Positions 26,647 through 36,468 of a stretch of DNA of 64,000 bases are shown here, piece by piece. Location of the stretch: assembly GCF_001542915.1 (NCBI RefSeq), contig NZ_LNNH01000051.1, positions 1 through 64,000 on the forward strand, written 5' to 3'. The notes under the pieces were generated by a model. It was not told the origin of the DNA. It saw nothing but the letters and a program-made list of their open reading frames with translations, and did no database searches. A program made the translations under genes and the position numbers. This DNA comes from Peribacillus simplex (lineage in GTDB: Bacteria; Bacillota; Bacilli; Bacillales; DSM-1321). How positions within the stretch are numbered: position 1 is the first letter of the stretch; each line of letters starts with the position of its first letter.

Positions 26647-27633
26647 GTGAAATCGTCTCTTAAATGGTTTGCTGTTTTAACTACGATTGTAATGCTATTC
26701 ATCTTACTGGGTGGAGCTCTAGTCACCAAGACGGATTCCGGAATGGGATGCGGCAGGTCCTGGCCATTGTGCAACGGCCAGCTGATTCCTGACAAAATCA
26801 CGCTTGAATTGGTCATTGAGCTTTCCCATCGCCTCGTTTCAGGTGCAGGAGGTTTCTTGGTTTTATTATTGTCGTATATGTCTTGGCGGGAAATTGGCCA
26901 TATTCGGGAAGCGCGTTTTTTATCCGTCCTTTCTTTTAGCTTCCTGTTGCTGCAAGGGTTGATAGGAGCCGCTGCCGTCCTTTGGTCGCAATCCGATTTT
27001 GTTCTCGCCCTCCATTTTGGCATATCGCTGATTTCCTTCGCATCCGTCTTTTTATTGACGCTGTTGATTTTTGAAGTGGACAAGAAGTTCGAAGCCGAAA
27101 AACTTATCGTTGATAAACGGATGAAATTTCATATCACCGGAGTATTGGCTTTCAGTCTATTTGTCGTGTATACGGGGGCCCTTGTAAGGCATACGGAATC
27201 CAGCCTGATTTGTAAGGATTGGCCTTTATGCATTAATGACAGCCCCGCGCTCCCCTCCAATCTATATGAATGGGTTCAAATGGGGCACCGCGCAATTGCC
27301 GGCACGATATTCCTGTGGGTATCTTATGTGACTTATATTGCACATAAATATTACAAAAATCAAAAAGTGATATACGGCGGATGGATTGCTGCATTCATTC
27401 TTGTTTTTCTGCAAGTTACCGCCGGTGCATTCATCATTTTCTCAAGGCAGAACCTATACATCGCATTATCGCACGCCTTGTTTATCGCCTGCTTTTTTGG
27501 TGTCATGAGCTATTTGATGCTGCTGACATCCAGAAGCAAGAAAAATGCTTTAGCCAAGCTGAAAGGGAGCTCCCCAAACACAGTCAACGTGCATAATGAA
27601 CACGATATAACGCCGACGTTACCCGCTCGTTAA
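26647..27633 (+). CDS. ctaA: Heme A synthase
   Basis: This 328-residue membrane protein oxidises heme O to heme A. It has eight helices in two similar halves. The conserved cysteine pairs are [11 protein letters not shown] near residue 33 and LICKDWPLC near 180, and the heme-ligand histidines lie in [32 protein letters not shown] and [10 protein letters not shown]. The start is the GTG at 26647, with AAGGTGGG upstream; an in-frame ATG at 26602 has no ribosome site. The C-terminal tail is about 20 residues longer than in B. subtilis. Confidence 0.95.
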   Translation: MKSSLKWFAVLTTIVMLFILLGGALVTKTDSGMGCGRSWPLCNGQLIPDKITLELVIELSHRLVSGAGGFLVLLLSYMSWREIGHIREARFLSVLSFSFLLLQGLIGAAAVLWSQSDFVLALHFGISLISFASVFLLTLLIFEVDKKFEAEKLIVDKRMKFHITGVLAFSLFVVYTGALVRHTESSLICKDWPLCINDSPALPSNLYEWVQMGHRAIAGTIFLWVSYVTYIAHKYYKNQKVIYGGWIAAFILVFLQVTAGAFIIFSRQNLYIALSHALFIACFFGVMSYLMLLTSRSKKNALAKLKGSSPNTVNVHNEHDITPTLPAR

Positions 27634-27670
27634 TATCTGATTGTTCAATCAATAATATAGTGTGCAAAGC

Positions 27671-27711
27671 AAAAAAAGGAAGGGAATGCGACATCATTGC
27701 CTTCCTTTTTT
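27671..27711 (+). terminator. Terminator of ctaA
   Basis: AAAGGAAGG with AATG and CATT-CCTTCCTTT form a stem followed by TTTT. Confidence 0.82.
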
Positions 27712-28062
27712 CATTGGATTTGAAGCATTAGAAGAAGGTGCATCGTATACATAGTCATGCTCCCCCTAAGATTGGAATGGGTATGTGGTTCTATTGGAGG
27801 CATTGGGGCGAACTTGGCTCAAAACAAGGCCTGAAATGTAAAGGGAGCGTTCGAAAGGCAAAGCAAAAAAAAGAGATACTCTCCATTATTCACCAGAGTA
27901 TCTACAGACTTAAAAACCACCAATCATTTTAGATTGGTGGTTTTCTATTTCATCCATGCATATGATGGCCCTAATTTGCCTATATAGGGGCATAGGGAAG
28001 CTTGAAGGCTCAAGCCTACCCATTAATGCCCCCATTCATTTGCAGAGCCACAGCCAGCGGTA
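27712..28062. other. Intergenic region after ctaA, containing the pycA terminator
   Basis: No gene is supported. A 13-bp perfect hairpin, AAAACCACCAATC (27913-27925) with GATTGGTGGTTTT (27932-27944), is symmetric and can end pycA transcription from the right. The rest shows nothing recognisable. Confidence 0.6.
27913..27944 (-). terminator. Likely terminator downstream of pycA
   Basis: A 13-bp perfect inverted repeat with terminal A and T runs lies about 120 bases after the pycA stop. Confidence 0.72.
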
Positions 28063-31000
28063 CTACCTGGTTATTTCAATCAATAAATCCCCTGTGCTGA
28101 TCGCTTCTCCATCCTTCACATAGATATTTTTAATGGTTCCAGAGAATGGTGCTTGGACGGTGGTTTCCATTTTCATCGCTTCGGTAATGATTAGGTGATC
28201 ACCCTGCTTGACTTGATCGCCTTTTTCTACGACGGCACGAATGACCGTACCTGGCATCGTCGCACCGATTTGTTCTTTATTTTTTGGATCAGCCTTCATT
28301 TTTGAGATAACGGATGATTTTATGTTTTCATCCTTTATGATCACTTCACGCGATTGACCGTTCAACTCGAAGTACACAACCCGTGTTCCATCAGCCAATG
28401 GTTGGCCGATTGATACCAATTTAACGATAAGGGTTTTTCCCTTTTCAATTTCGACCTCGATTTCTTCTCCCAATCGCATTCCATACAAGAAAGTCGCGGT
28501 ATCAAGATTGGAAACATCGCCAAACAGCTCGATGGTTTTATTATAATCCAAGAACACTTTTGGATATAAGGCATATGCGAGCACGTCGAAATCCGTGACA
28601 GCCCGGCCCAATTCCTTGAATAGTTCTTCTTTAAGGGCACCGAAGTCCACTTCCTCCAACAATTCTCCAGGTCTTACGGTTATCGGTTTCTTACCTTTTA
28701 GGATAACTTCCTGAAGCTCTTTCGGAAAACCGCCAACCGGCTGCCCCAAGTAACCCTCGAATAACTCGATAACCGAATCAGGGAAATCAATGGATTTGCC
28801 TTTCGTCAGGACATCTTCTTCGGATAGGTTATTTTGCACCATGAATAAAGCCATGTCCCCCACCACTTTGGAAGAAGGAGTAACTTTAACGATATCACCG
28901 AACATCGCATTCACTCGCTGATACATCTCTTTCACTTCATGCCAGCGTTCTCCTAGTCCCACAGCTTTAGCCTGTTGCTGCAGATTACTGTATTGGCCTC
29001 CTGGCATCTCGTGTTTGTACACTTCCGTATGAGGGGCATTCATGCCGCTCTCGAAGTCATTATAGAATTTCCGGACTTCTCCCCAGTATTCTCCTAAACG
29101 CTCTAGTGCATCTACTTCCAATTTAGGCTGCCTGCTTGATCCTTCCAGTGCATAATGAAGGGTTTGCACGCTTGGCTGTGATGTCAGCCCGGCTAAAGAG
29201 CCAATCGCCGTATCAACGATATCCACACCCGCTTCAATCGCTTTGGCATACATGTATATCCCATTTCCGCTTGTATCATGTGTGTGAAGGTGAATCGGCA
29301 GCGATGTCGTTGCTTTCAATTCCGAAACAAGACGGTACGCGGCATCCGGCTTCAGGAGACCGGCCATGTCCTTGATCGCAAGAATATGGGCACCGGCATG
29401 CTCCAATTCCATTGCCATGTTTTTATAGTAGTCGATATTGTATTTACTTCTCGATGGGTCATTCAAATCACCTGTATAACAAATGGCCGCTTCCGCAATT
29501 TTACCTGATTGACGGACTGCATCGATCGCCACTTCCATACCCTTGACCCAATTTAAGCTATCGAAGATCCGGAAAACATCGATCCCTGCATCCGCTGATT
29601 TTTCCACGAATTCACGAATGACATTATCAGGGTAGTTTTTATAACCTACTGCATTCGAAGCCCGCAATAGCATTTGCAAAAGGACATTCGGCGCCTTTTT
29701 CCTGAAGCTTAACAGCCTGTCCCATGGATCTTCTTTCAGGAATCGATAGGCTACATCAAACGTTGCCCCGCCCCACATTTCCATTGAAAATAGTTCGGGA
29801 AGGAGTTTTGCTGTTGGTTCGGCGATATCAAGGATATCTTTCGACCTGACTCTCGTCGCCAATAAGGATTGATGGGCATCACGGAACGTGGTATCAGTGA
29901 TCAATACCTCATTTTGCTCTTTAATCCAGTTAACGAGCCCATCTGCGCCTTTTTGTTCAAGGATGCTTTTTGTGCCGGAAAGAAGCGGCAAACCAGCAAC
30001 ATTAGGAATTGGGGCTGGGTCGAAAACAGGCTTTTTCTTCTTCTCGACGCCTGGGAAACCATTTACGGTGACATTTCCGATATACGAAAGCATTTTTGTC
30101 CCGCGGTCTTTCCTGACCGGGAAGCTGAAAAGCTCCGGAGTTGAATCAATGAAGGATGTATCGTATTCGCCAGTTATGAATTTTTCATGTTTTACAACAT
30201 TTTCAAGGAAGGGAATATTCGTTTTAATCCCGCGGATCCTGAACTCCTTAAGGTTACGTACCATTTTAGAGGCTGCCTGCTCGAATGAAAGCGCATGTGT
30301 TGAGAGTTTAACAAGAAGGGAATCGTAGTAAGGCGTGATAACCGCTCCCTGGAATCCATTCCCCGCATCCAGTCGAACACCAAAGCCCCCACCTGAACGG
30401 TATACCATCATCTTGCCGGTATCGGGCATGAAGTTATTCAAAGGATCCTCAGTCGTCACCCGTGATTGGATGGCGTACCCATGAGTTTTTATTCCTGCTT
30501 GTTCGGGAATTCCGATCTTTTTGCCGTGAAGATCATGTCCTTCGGCAATCATGATTTGCGATTGGACGATATCGATACCGGTAATCATTTCCGTGATCGT
30601 ATGTTCAACCTGAACCCTTGGATTCACTTCAATGAAGTAGAATTCTCCATTGGCGACAAGAAATTCGACCGTACCGGCATTCACATAGTCAATATTTTTC
30701 GCCAATTTGACTGCTGCCTCGCAAATCTCTTCCCTTAATTGATCCGTGAGGGAAACGGAAGGTGCCACTTCGACAACTTTTTGATGCCTCCTCTGGACCG
30801 AACAGTCACGTTCATATAGATGGACGATATTTCCATGCGTATCAGCGAGGATCTGAACCTCGATGTGTTTTGGATTTTGGATGAATCGTTCTACATACAC
30901 TTCATCATTGCCAAAGGCTGCCTTGGCTTCTGATTTTGCACGATCATATGCTTCTTCCACTTCTTCGATTTTCCCGACAATCCGCATTCCGCGCCCGCCG

Positions 31001-31500
31001 CCGCCTAAAGAAGCTTTGATAATAATGGGAAAACCGTATTGTTCACCAAATGCCTTGACTTCTTCCACGCTGGACACTGGGCCCTCGCTGCCAGGAATGA
31101 CCGGTATATTGGCTAGTTCCGCTTGTGTTCTTGCTTTAACTTTGTCACCAAACATATCAAGATGTCTTGATTCCGGCCCTATGAAGATTATGCCCTCTTC
31201 TTCACACCGTTTGGCAAATTCAATATTTTCAGACAGGAAACCATAACCAGGATGAATCGCGTCGACACCGCTCATTTTGGCGATTTCGATGATGCCTTCA
31301 ATATCCAAGTATGCATCAATCGGCTTTTTGCCTTCTCCGACCAGGTAGGCTTCATCCGCTTTATAACGGTGATAAGAACCATAATCTTCCTTTGAATAGA
31401 TTGCAACTGTATGAATATCCAGTTCCGTACATGCCCTGAAAATCCGAATCGCAATTTCTCCACGGTTTGCCGCCAGTACTTTTTCTATACGTTTACCCAT
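28063..31500 (-). CDS. pycA: Pyruvate carboxylase
   Basis: The 1145-residue enzyme makes oxaloacetate from pyruvate, bicarbonate and ATP, refilling the citric acid cycle. Domains in order: biotin carboxylase (about 1-455, with KASLGGGGRGMRIV as the ATP loop and EVNPRVQVEHTITE), carboxyltransferase (about 530-800, with TDTTFRDAHQSLLATRVRS and HLHTHDTSGNG as the metal site), the PYC regulatory domain, and a biotin carrier domain with EAMKMETT, biotin on about Lys1110. The ATG at 31500 has AGGGTGG and matches the B. subtilis start; the upstream frame lacks similarity. Confidence 0.97.
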   Translation of the reverse strand: MGKRIEKVLAANRGEIAIRIFRACTELDIHTVAIYSKEDYGSYHRYKADEAYLVGEGKKPIDAYLDIEGIIEIAKMSGVDAIHPGYGFLSENIEFAKRCEEEGIIFIGPESRHLDMFGDKVKARTQAELANIPVIPGSEGPVSSVEEVKAFGEQYGFPIIIKASLGGGGRGMRIVGKIEEVEEAYDRAKSEAKAAFGNDEVYVERFIQNPKHIEVQILADTHGNIVHLYERDCSVQRRHQKVVEVAPSVSLTDQLREEICEAAVKLAKNIDYVNAGTVEFLVANGEFYFIEVNPRVQVEHTITEMITGIDIVQSQIMIAEGHDLHGKKIGIPEQAGIKTHGYAIQSRVTTEDPLNNFMPDTGKMMVYRSGGGFGVRLDAGNGFQGAVITPYYDSLLVKLSTHALSFEQAASKMVRNLKEFRIRGIKTNIPFLENVVKHEKFITGEYDTSFIDSTPELFSFPVRKDRGTKMLSYIGNVTVNGFPGVEKKKKPVFDPAPIPNVAGLPLLSGTKSILEQKGADGLVNWIKEQNEVLITDTTFRDAHQSLLATRVRSKDILDIAEPTAKLLPELFSMEMWGGATFDVAYRFLKEDPWDRLLSFRKKAPNVLLQMLLRASNAVGYKNYPDNVIREFVEKSADAGIDVFRIFDSLNWVKGMEVAIDAVRQSGKIAEAAICYTGDLNDPSRSKYNIDYYKNMAMELEHAGAHILAIKDMAGLLKPDAAYRLVSELKATTSLPIHLHTHDTSGNGIYMYAKAIEAGVDIVDTAIGSLAGLTSQPSVQTLHYALEGSSRQPKLEVDALERLGEYWGEVRKFYNDFESGMNAPHTEVYKHEMPGGQYSNLQQQAKAVGLGERWHEVKEMYQRVNAMFGDIVKVTPSSKVVGDMALFMVQNNLSEEDVLTKGKSIDFPDSVIELFEGYLGQPVGGFPKELQEVILKGKKPITVRPGELLEEVDFGALKEELFKELGRAVTDFDVLAYALYPKVFLDYNKTIELFGDVSNLDTATFLYGMRLGEEIEVEIEKGKTLIVKLVSIGQPLADGTRVVYFELNGQSREVIIKDENIKSSVISKMKADPKNKEQIGATMPGTVIRAVVEKGDQVKQGDHLIITEAMKMETTVQAPFSGTIKNIYVKDGEAISTGDLLIEITR

Positions 31501-32092
31501 TGCTACCACCCTAATCAATATGTATTTTTATAGAATATATAGAAAAAAAGCGTGATGAATACACCACTTTTTATTCACAAAGTTATTCCCTCACTGCGGG
31601 GAGAACGATCAGATAACACCTATTCTATCGCCGTTGTAATTATTTCGATATATTTTTAGATTTTATTTTCACGTATCTTATCACAAATGATAAATAACCC
31701 CTAGCATTTAGTAACAGAATATTAAGCTATTATAATATATTATCAAAAAGAATCAGTTGGACTTGGAATCAATTAATATAACCATAATACTAAAATAAAC
31801 TGAATACAATAAAAAAATAAAAAATTATGTATATTCATATGCAAAAACAAGGAATTAAGCATGCTTTTTTCGTGGAAGCCATTTCGAAGGAGTGCCAATC
31901 GGGAATTTTTGCTTTACATAAAAATGCACGTAACCTACGTATTCTGGTCGTAAAAAAAAGCCCCCCTATTGAGCTATTTCGGTAATTAGTATGTAACATT
32001 CAAAAAAAGTACAGCACTATTAAACCCGATTGTACACAAATAAAAAACTCAAACAATCATCGAGATTTGTTTGAGTTAGTATGTTTTATCTA
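31501..32092. other. AT-rich gap between ylaN and pycA where ftsW would be expected
   Basis: About 590 bases, very AT-rich in 31640-31860, contain no credible gene. In B. subtilis ftsW lies here; I found no FtsW-like frame on either strand. The pycA promoter should lie in 31510-31600, and the ylaN terminator sits at 32041-32077. Confidence 0.6.
32041..32077 (-). terminator. Terminator of ylaN
   Basis: On the minus strand ACTCAAACAA / TTGTTTGAGT is followed by TTTTTTA. Confidence 0.85.
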
Positions 32093-32374
32093 TTATTTTT
32101 TCAATGATGCTTCATGCAAAACTGACAATTCCTGTTCGAGTGTTTCCAAAAGGGATTTACCCTCGGTATCCTCTACCAAGCCCAAACGGACGGCAAAATC
32201 GATTTCCCGTGATAGGCCGAACATTTGAGTATCCAGTACCTCTTCATATAAAGGACATTGAGGCATAGTGAGATTCTCCATTTGAACTTTAATCAGTTTT
32301 AGAATCTTGTCAGCATCTGCTTTTAATAAAGCATAAGCTTTTTCTCGATGATTGACAAGCATATCAGATGCCAT
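32093..32374 (-). CDS. ylaN: YlaN (UPF0358), iron-homeostasis protein
   Basis: This 93-residue helical protein matches YlaN almost throughout: [50 protein letters not shown] is recognisable in its parts. YlaN is needed for growth under iron limitation and has been reported to act together with the Fur repressor. The ATG has GGGGGGAT upstream. Its neighbour ftsW is missing on the pycA side, while ylaL and ylaK keep their usual places. Confidence 0.93.
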   Translation of the reverse strand: MASDMLVNHREKAYALLKADADKILKLIKVQMENLTMPQCPLYEEVLDTQMFGLSREIDFAVRLGLVEDTEGKSLLETLEQELSVLHEASLKK

Positions 32375-32596
32375 GTTAAATCCCCCCGCTCAGAGCGATT
32401 ATATCTTATCTTTAAATTCTACCTTTAGTTTTGTGAAAAAGCAAGGACATTGACAAACAATTTCCCGCCTGAACGTCACATCCATCTCTCCGTTACTTAT
32501 ACGAAGCCAACGATAATAATCGACATCCTTGATGATGTGACATTTCATTTAATATTGATTATAATTACTTAAGAGCAACAGAAAGGAATGAGATAT

Positions 32597-33100
32597 TTGG
32601 AACCCATCGTGTTTATAAATGGAAAAGTGAAATATCCTATAACGCTAGATCCCGGTGTCTGGATTTTTGATGACCGTAAAGTTGAAATCGATACATATTT
32701 CCACGCTGACAGAGCAGAAGTCAATGAATTGGAAGAGTATACGATCAATGCCTCCAAGCATTGGCAAAAAGAAATACAAGAAGGAGCAACCATGCCTCCT
32801 ACATTGAAGACGGAACGGAAATTCGAAAAGCAAAGACTGATGGAAGGGACTTTTGGCATCCCGTTCGAACCTTTTTTGAAAAATGCCGAACCTGAAAACG
32901 GGGTAACGGAAGTCATGGTTACAACTGCAGATAAAGAATTTACGTTCCCTCTGGAAACGGCTCTTCAATTTTTCCTTGGTTTTTCCAAGGATGGCAAGCC
33001 CCTTAAAGTAACAGAGGGCGGCCCGATGGAAATTTATTTTGGGGATGCCTCCAATCTCGAAGATCCGATTAAGAATGTTCGGTCTTTCACCATAAAATAG
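32597..33100 (+). CDS. ylaL: Conserved protein YlaL
   Basis: This 167-residue soluble protein matches YlaL: EPIVFINGKVKYPITLDPGVWIFDDRKVE at the start, in pieces, is the clearest conserved block, followed by TLKTERKFEKQRLMEGTFGIPF. No enzyme motif is visible and the function is unknown. I chose the TTG at 32597, because AAAGGA lies eight bases upstream; the ATG at 32588 sits only one base from that site. It is divergent from ylaN and convergent with ylaK. Confidence 0.82.
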   Translation: MEPIVFINGKVKYPITLDPGVWIFDDRKVEIDTYFHADRAEVNELEEYTINASKHWQKEIQEGATMPPTLKTERKFEKQRLMEGTFGIPFEPFLKNAEPENGVTEVMVTTADKEFTFPLETALQFFLGFSKDGKPLKVTEGGPMEIYFGDASNLEDPIKNVRSFTIK

Positions 33101-33123
33101 TGGCTGAATGGTCATAAAGCCTT

Positions 33124-33169
33124 AAAGGAATAGGCAAGGGGGGGCTTCCCCCGCTTGCCTATTCCTTTA
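33124..33169. terminator. Bidirectional terminator between ylaL and ylaK
   Basis: AAAGGAATAGGCAAG pairs perfectly with CTTGCCTATTCCTTT around a G/C loop, giving at least a 15-bp stem. Confidence 0.85.
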
Positions 33170-34498
33170 TAATAGCGTGGCGGCGAGTTGGGCCAATCCT
33201 GACCGTTCCCCTTTAATTAATTTAACATGTCCGGCTATGCGCTCTGTCTTGAATTTTTCCACCACATAGGTCAAGCCATTATTGTATTCATCTAAATAAG
33301 GATGATCTATTTGCTCGGGATCCCCCATCAAGACAATTTTGCTCCGCTCCCCTACTCTCGTCAAGATTGTCTTAACCTCATGCTTCGTTAGATTTTGCGC
33401 TTCATCGATGATGATGAATTGATCAGGGATGCTCCTCCCCCTTATATACGTCAATGCCTCGACCTCAATCGAACTCATGCCCGCTAAAATGGCATCCAAT
33501 TCACCCGGTTTTTTCGTATTGAACAAATATTGCAGATTATCAAAAATAGGCTGCATCCAAGGTCGTAGCTTCTCTTCTTTTTCTCCAGGGAGATATCCAA
33601 TATCCTTGCCTACGGGGACGATCGGCCTGGCAACCAAAAGTTTCTTATATTGTGACAGATCCTCCGTCTGCATCAAGCCTGTCGCCAATGCCAATAATGT
33701 TTTCCCTGTTCCCGCTTTCCCTATCAGCGTCACCAGCTGGATATCGGAACGAAGCAACAAATCAAGGGCCATCGTCTGCTGGACATTCCTTGGCTTGATT
33801 CCCCAAATATGCTCACCTTCATATACCAATTTCTTAACGAACCTGCAGTTCTCATCCACTATGCCAATCGCGGAAGCTGAACTCCCCAGCGTGTCCTTCA
33901 TCAACAGGAACTGATTGGGATGATACGTATCTTTTGTCAGTTCTTCAAGTGGCAGAAAACTTTTTTCATAAAACTTATTCAGATTATCAATCGCGACGAA
34001 CACTTCTTTATGCCCACCGTATATATGGTCCAATTCAACGACGCGATCATTTAAAAAATCCTCTGCTTCAAGCCCGATCGCATCGGCTTTCACCCTTACA
34101 AGGGTATCTTTGCTTACAAGGATGACGGTTTTGCCGTCTTCTTTCGTCTCCTCTTCCAATGATAAATTTTTGGCAACGGCCAATATTCTGTTATCGTTCG
34201 TTTTCTCGACAAAAATTTCCTGAAGCTCATGGAATGATCGGTGATTGAGTTCAATTCTTAAGCTTCCTCCATTATGAAGGGGGATGCTCAGATGAAGCTT
34301 CCCTTTTTCGCGGAAGCTATCGATCAGCTTCGATACTTGTCTGGCATTTCTTCCTATTTCATCCATATACCTTTTTTTCGAATCCAATTCTTCCAAGACG
34401 ACTGCTGGAATGACCACTTCATTATCTTGAAATGAATAAATCGAATACGGATCCTGCAACAGGACATTCGTATCTAAAACATAGATTTTATTTCCCAA
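33167..34498 (-). CDS. ylaK: PIN-PhoH ATPase YlaK (PhoH2-type)
   Basis: This 443-residue protein joins an N-terminal PIN nuclease domain (KIYVLDTNVLLQDPYSIYSF; acidic residues in EELDSKKRYMDEIGRNA and further on) to a PhoH ATPase domain. Walker A is LIGKAGTGKTLLALATGLMQ near 252 and Walker B is QFIIIDEAQNLT near 357. Related PhoH2 proteins act as RNA helicase/nucleases. The start is a TTG, preceded by GGAGGCGTCATA. The length equals that of B. subtilis YlaK. It may be named differently in some databases (PhoH family). Confidence 0.92.
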   Translation of the reverse strand: MGNKIYVLDTNVLLQDPYSIYSFQDNEVVIPAVVLEELDSKKRYMDEIGRNARQVSKLIDSFREKGKLHLSIPLHNGGSLRIELNHRSFHELQEIFVEKTNDNRILAVAKNLSLEEETKEDGKTVILVSKDTLVRVKADAIGLEAEDFLNDRVVELDHIYGGHKEVFVAIDNLNKFYEKSFLPLEELTKDTYHPNQFLLMKDTLGSSASAIGIVDENCRFVKKLVYEGEHIWGIKPRNVQQTMALDLLLRSDIQLVTLIGKAGTGKTLLALATGLMQTEDLSQYKKLLVARPIVPVGKDIGYLPGEKEEKLRPWMQPIFDNLQYLFNTKKPGELDAILAGMSSIEVEALTYIRGRSIPDQFIIIDEAQNLTKHEVKTILTRVGERSKIVLMGDPEQIDHPYLDEYNNGLTYVVEKFKTERIAGHVKLIKGERSGLAQLAATLL

Positions 34499-34765
34499 TA
34501 TGACGCCTCCTGCCTGCTCTTTAGGATATGCCTTACCATTTACTACACTCAGCAGTTATGTAGCGGACGAGACTGTTGATAAAATATATGTTCCTTTGCA
34601 TAAAGATAGAAGAACATTTACAGACTATAAAGAAAACTTCCTGTAAAGATATCATCACATAACGCGGAACATATCATTGTCTGCTGAAATTTATGCCTAT
34701 ATGCATTAGAAATAGCCGGTGTGGACAGGCTGTAACTAACGAAATACTTTAAGGGGGGCCATATC

Positions 34766-35365
34766 TTGCAAAAAATCATTTTATCGCTTTCTGCCATGCT
34801 CTTGATGGCGGGGTGTTCAATGGATAATAAAAATCAAGCGTCGGAAGATCCTGCAAAAAACCATATAACGAAAGTCAATAACTCGACCATCCAGGAAGCG
34901 GACAGAGATACCGGGCAGCAAACGGCAAAAAGGCTCACTGGTTTGGCTAAGTCCATTCCTGAAGTGAATGATGCCACTGCAGTGGTTCTCGGCAAATATG
35001 CGATAGTAGGGATAGATATTGATCAGGACATTGAGCGTTCACAGGTAGGGTCGATTAAATATTCGGTCGGTGAAACGTTAAAGCATGATCCTGACGGTGC
35101 AAGTGCCATCATCGTCGCCGATCCGGATTTAAACGAACGGATCCGGGAAGTAGCAAAGGATATTAAAAACGGTAAACCAGTAAGAGGGATCTTGAATGAA
35201 CTGGCTGACATCACAAGCAGAGTAATCCCTGAGGTTCCGGGTGATATTTTGACACCCATACCATCAAAAACGATTGACAGGGAAAAGAATAAGCTGAATG
35301 ATAATCAGGAAAGAAAAGAGCTGGATAAAGAGCAAAATGATCAATCCAATCACCATATGGAATGA
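34766..35365 (+). CDS. ylaJ: YhcN/YlaJ-family sporulation lipoprotein
   Basis: The 199-residue protein has a lipoprotein signal (MLLMAGC, lipid cysteine near residue 18) and a YhcN/YlaJ domain: AKRLTGLAKSIPEVNDATAVVLGKYAIVGIDID, in parts, and GASAIIVADPDLNERIREVAKDI. The tail is very charged and rich in Asn, Lys and Glu. Family members are found on spores. The start is a TTG with AAGGGGGGCC upstream. It lies between ylaK and ylaI, as in B. subtilis, but on its own transcript with the terminator at 35373. Confidence 0.9.
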   Translation: MQKIILSLSAMLLMAGCSMDNKNQASEDPAKNHITKVNNSTIQEADRDTGQQTAKRLTGLAKSIPEVNDATAVVLGKYAIVGIDIDQDIERSQVGSIKYSVGETLKHDPDGASAIIVADPDLNERIREVAKDIKNGKPVRGILNELADITSRVIPEVPGDILTPIPSKTIDREKNKLNDNQERKELDKEQNDQSNHHME

Positions 35366-35372
35366 GTTTACT

Positions 35373-35398
35373 AACCCGAAGCAATTCTTCGGGTTTTT
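35373..35398 (+). terminator. Terminator of ylaJ
   Basis: AACCCGAA / TTCGGGTT is followed by TTTGTTTT. Confidence 0.85.
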
Positions 35399-35526
35399 GT
35401 TTTATGGCTGGCCTTGCGCCAAAAAACGTTTCACGTTCAAGATACGCTTGCACTTTATCCTCGTTTTACCATTAAAATATTGGTATACTTAAAAGCATAT
35501 TCGAATTGAAGTGAGGTTCAAATGAT

Positions 35527-35727
35527 ATGAAGGTTAAATGTGTAATATGCGATCAAATCGAATCAATCCCTGACGATAGTCCAGAAGCAAAGAAACTCCG
35601 TAATCGGCCTATACATACCTATATGTGCAATACATGCAATCAACGCATAGAAAAGCGTACGAATGAACGGATTGCAACGGGGAACTTCAGGCTTTACCGT
35701 ACAATCAAAACGGAAGATGAATGGTAA
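35527..35727 (+). CDS. ylaI: Small zinc-ribbon protein YlaI
   Basis: The 66-residue protein has two cysteine pairs, CVICDQIE near 5 and CNTCNQRI near 34, spaced as in a zinc ribbon, and matches YlaI (DUF2197). KLRNRPIHTYMC is the conserved middle part. It is presumably cytoplasmic; its role is unknown. The ATG has GAAGTGAGG upstream. Its stop overlaps the start of the next gene by 11 bases. Confidence 0.9.
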   Translation: MKVKCVICDQIESIPDDSPEAKKLRNRPIHTYMCNTCNQRIEKRTNERIATGNFRLYRTIKTEDEW

Positions 35728-36142
35728 TCGCAGGTATAGAACCGTTGTGATCGGTCTCCTTAATGGGATTGTCCTTGGATTGGTTATGAAGTGGGTTGAA
35801 ATGCTTTCTGGAATAAAAGTGTATACGCTTTTACTGAATGTGGATTTCCTTCCTGTCATCGGCACCGTTCCCTGGGGTGAGGAGTCATTGTTCTTATTCC
35901 ATCTGCTATTCTCGTTAGCGATTACTTATGGTTATGTCCAAATCGTCGTTCCGTTAAAACTCTTCAGGGGCTGGAATACATACCTGCTTGCATTCCTGAC
36001 GATCATCCCTGCGGTCATTCTGTACTTTCCATTAGCGGCATGGTCCTTGACAGGCGCTGTCCTGCCTTCTGATATGACCGCCTTCAGTTTGTGGGCATTC
36101 CTGCACCTGTTTTACGCACTTTCCCTCCCAAAAGCCATATAA
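35717..36142 (+). CDS. Uncharacterised four-helix membrane protein
   Basis: I do not recognise this 141-residue protein. It has four hydrophobic segments (about 9-26, 50-75, 84-105 and 118-138), with the conserved-looking loop LNVDFLPVIGTVPWGEE between the first two. The ATG at 35717 lies inside the end of ylaI, so the two genes look translationally coupled. Its ribosome site is weak (CGGAAG). B. subtilis has no equivalent between ylaI and ylaH. Confidence 0.75.
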   Translation: MNGNRRYRTVVIGLLNGIVLGLVMKWVEMLSGIKVYTLLLNVDFLPVIGTVPWGEESLFLFHLLFSLAITYGYVQIVVPLKLFRGWNTYLLAFLTIIPAVILYFPLAAWSLTGAVLPSDMTAFSLWAFLHLFYALSLPKAI

Positions 36143-36176
36143 AAAGAACCGTACGAAATTCGCACGGTTCTTTTTA
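36141..36176. terminator. Bidirectional terminator after the membrane-protein gene
   Basis: AAAAAGAACCGTACG pairs with CGCACGGTTCTTTTT around a short loop; it lies between convergent genes. Confidence 0.88.
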
Positions 36177-36179
36177 TCA

Positions 36180-36464
36180 TTACTCGATATTTTTATACTT
36201 TTCTGGTTCGAGCTGAATTTGATCTAACATGATATCAATCAATTCGATTGGGAAACGCTGCTTTTTCGTTTCTTCATCCATTGTATACTCGACGAAGTAA
36301 AAAGGCTCTGATCGTGAAACCGAATCAATGTTCACTCGATGATCGTCTTTCAACAACTGCATGAAAAACATTTCGGTTTCGCGCGCAGCAGTATCATCAG
36401 GTCTTGCATCACAGACAACTTTTATTGTCAACCAATTGTATAAAGCATCCTGTAATGATTTCAT
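36180..36464 (-). CDS. Uncharacterised small protein downstream of ylaH
   Basis: This 94-residue soluble, acidic protein begins MKSLQDALYNWLTIKVVCDA and continues PDDTAARETEMFFMQLLKDD. I do not recognise a named family. It starts four bases after the ylaH stop (TAACCTGATG), which implies translation from the ylaH message by coupling, because its own ribosome site is poor. The frame is open further upstream, but that part overlaps ylaH and is not used. Confidence 0.75.
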   Translation of the reverse strand: MKSLQDALYNWLTIKVVCDARPDDTAARETEMFFMQLLKDDHRVNIDSVSRSEPFYFVEYTMDEETKKQRFPIELIDIMLDQIQLEPEKYKNIE

Positions 36465-36468
36465 CAGG

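Noticed and set aside
27738-27932. 64-residue frame after ctaA
   Set aside because: It ends inside the pycA-side terminator hairpin and shows no similarity.
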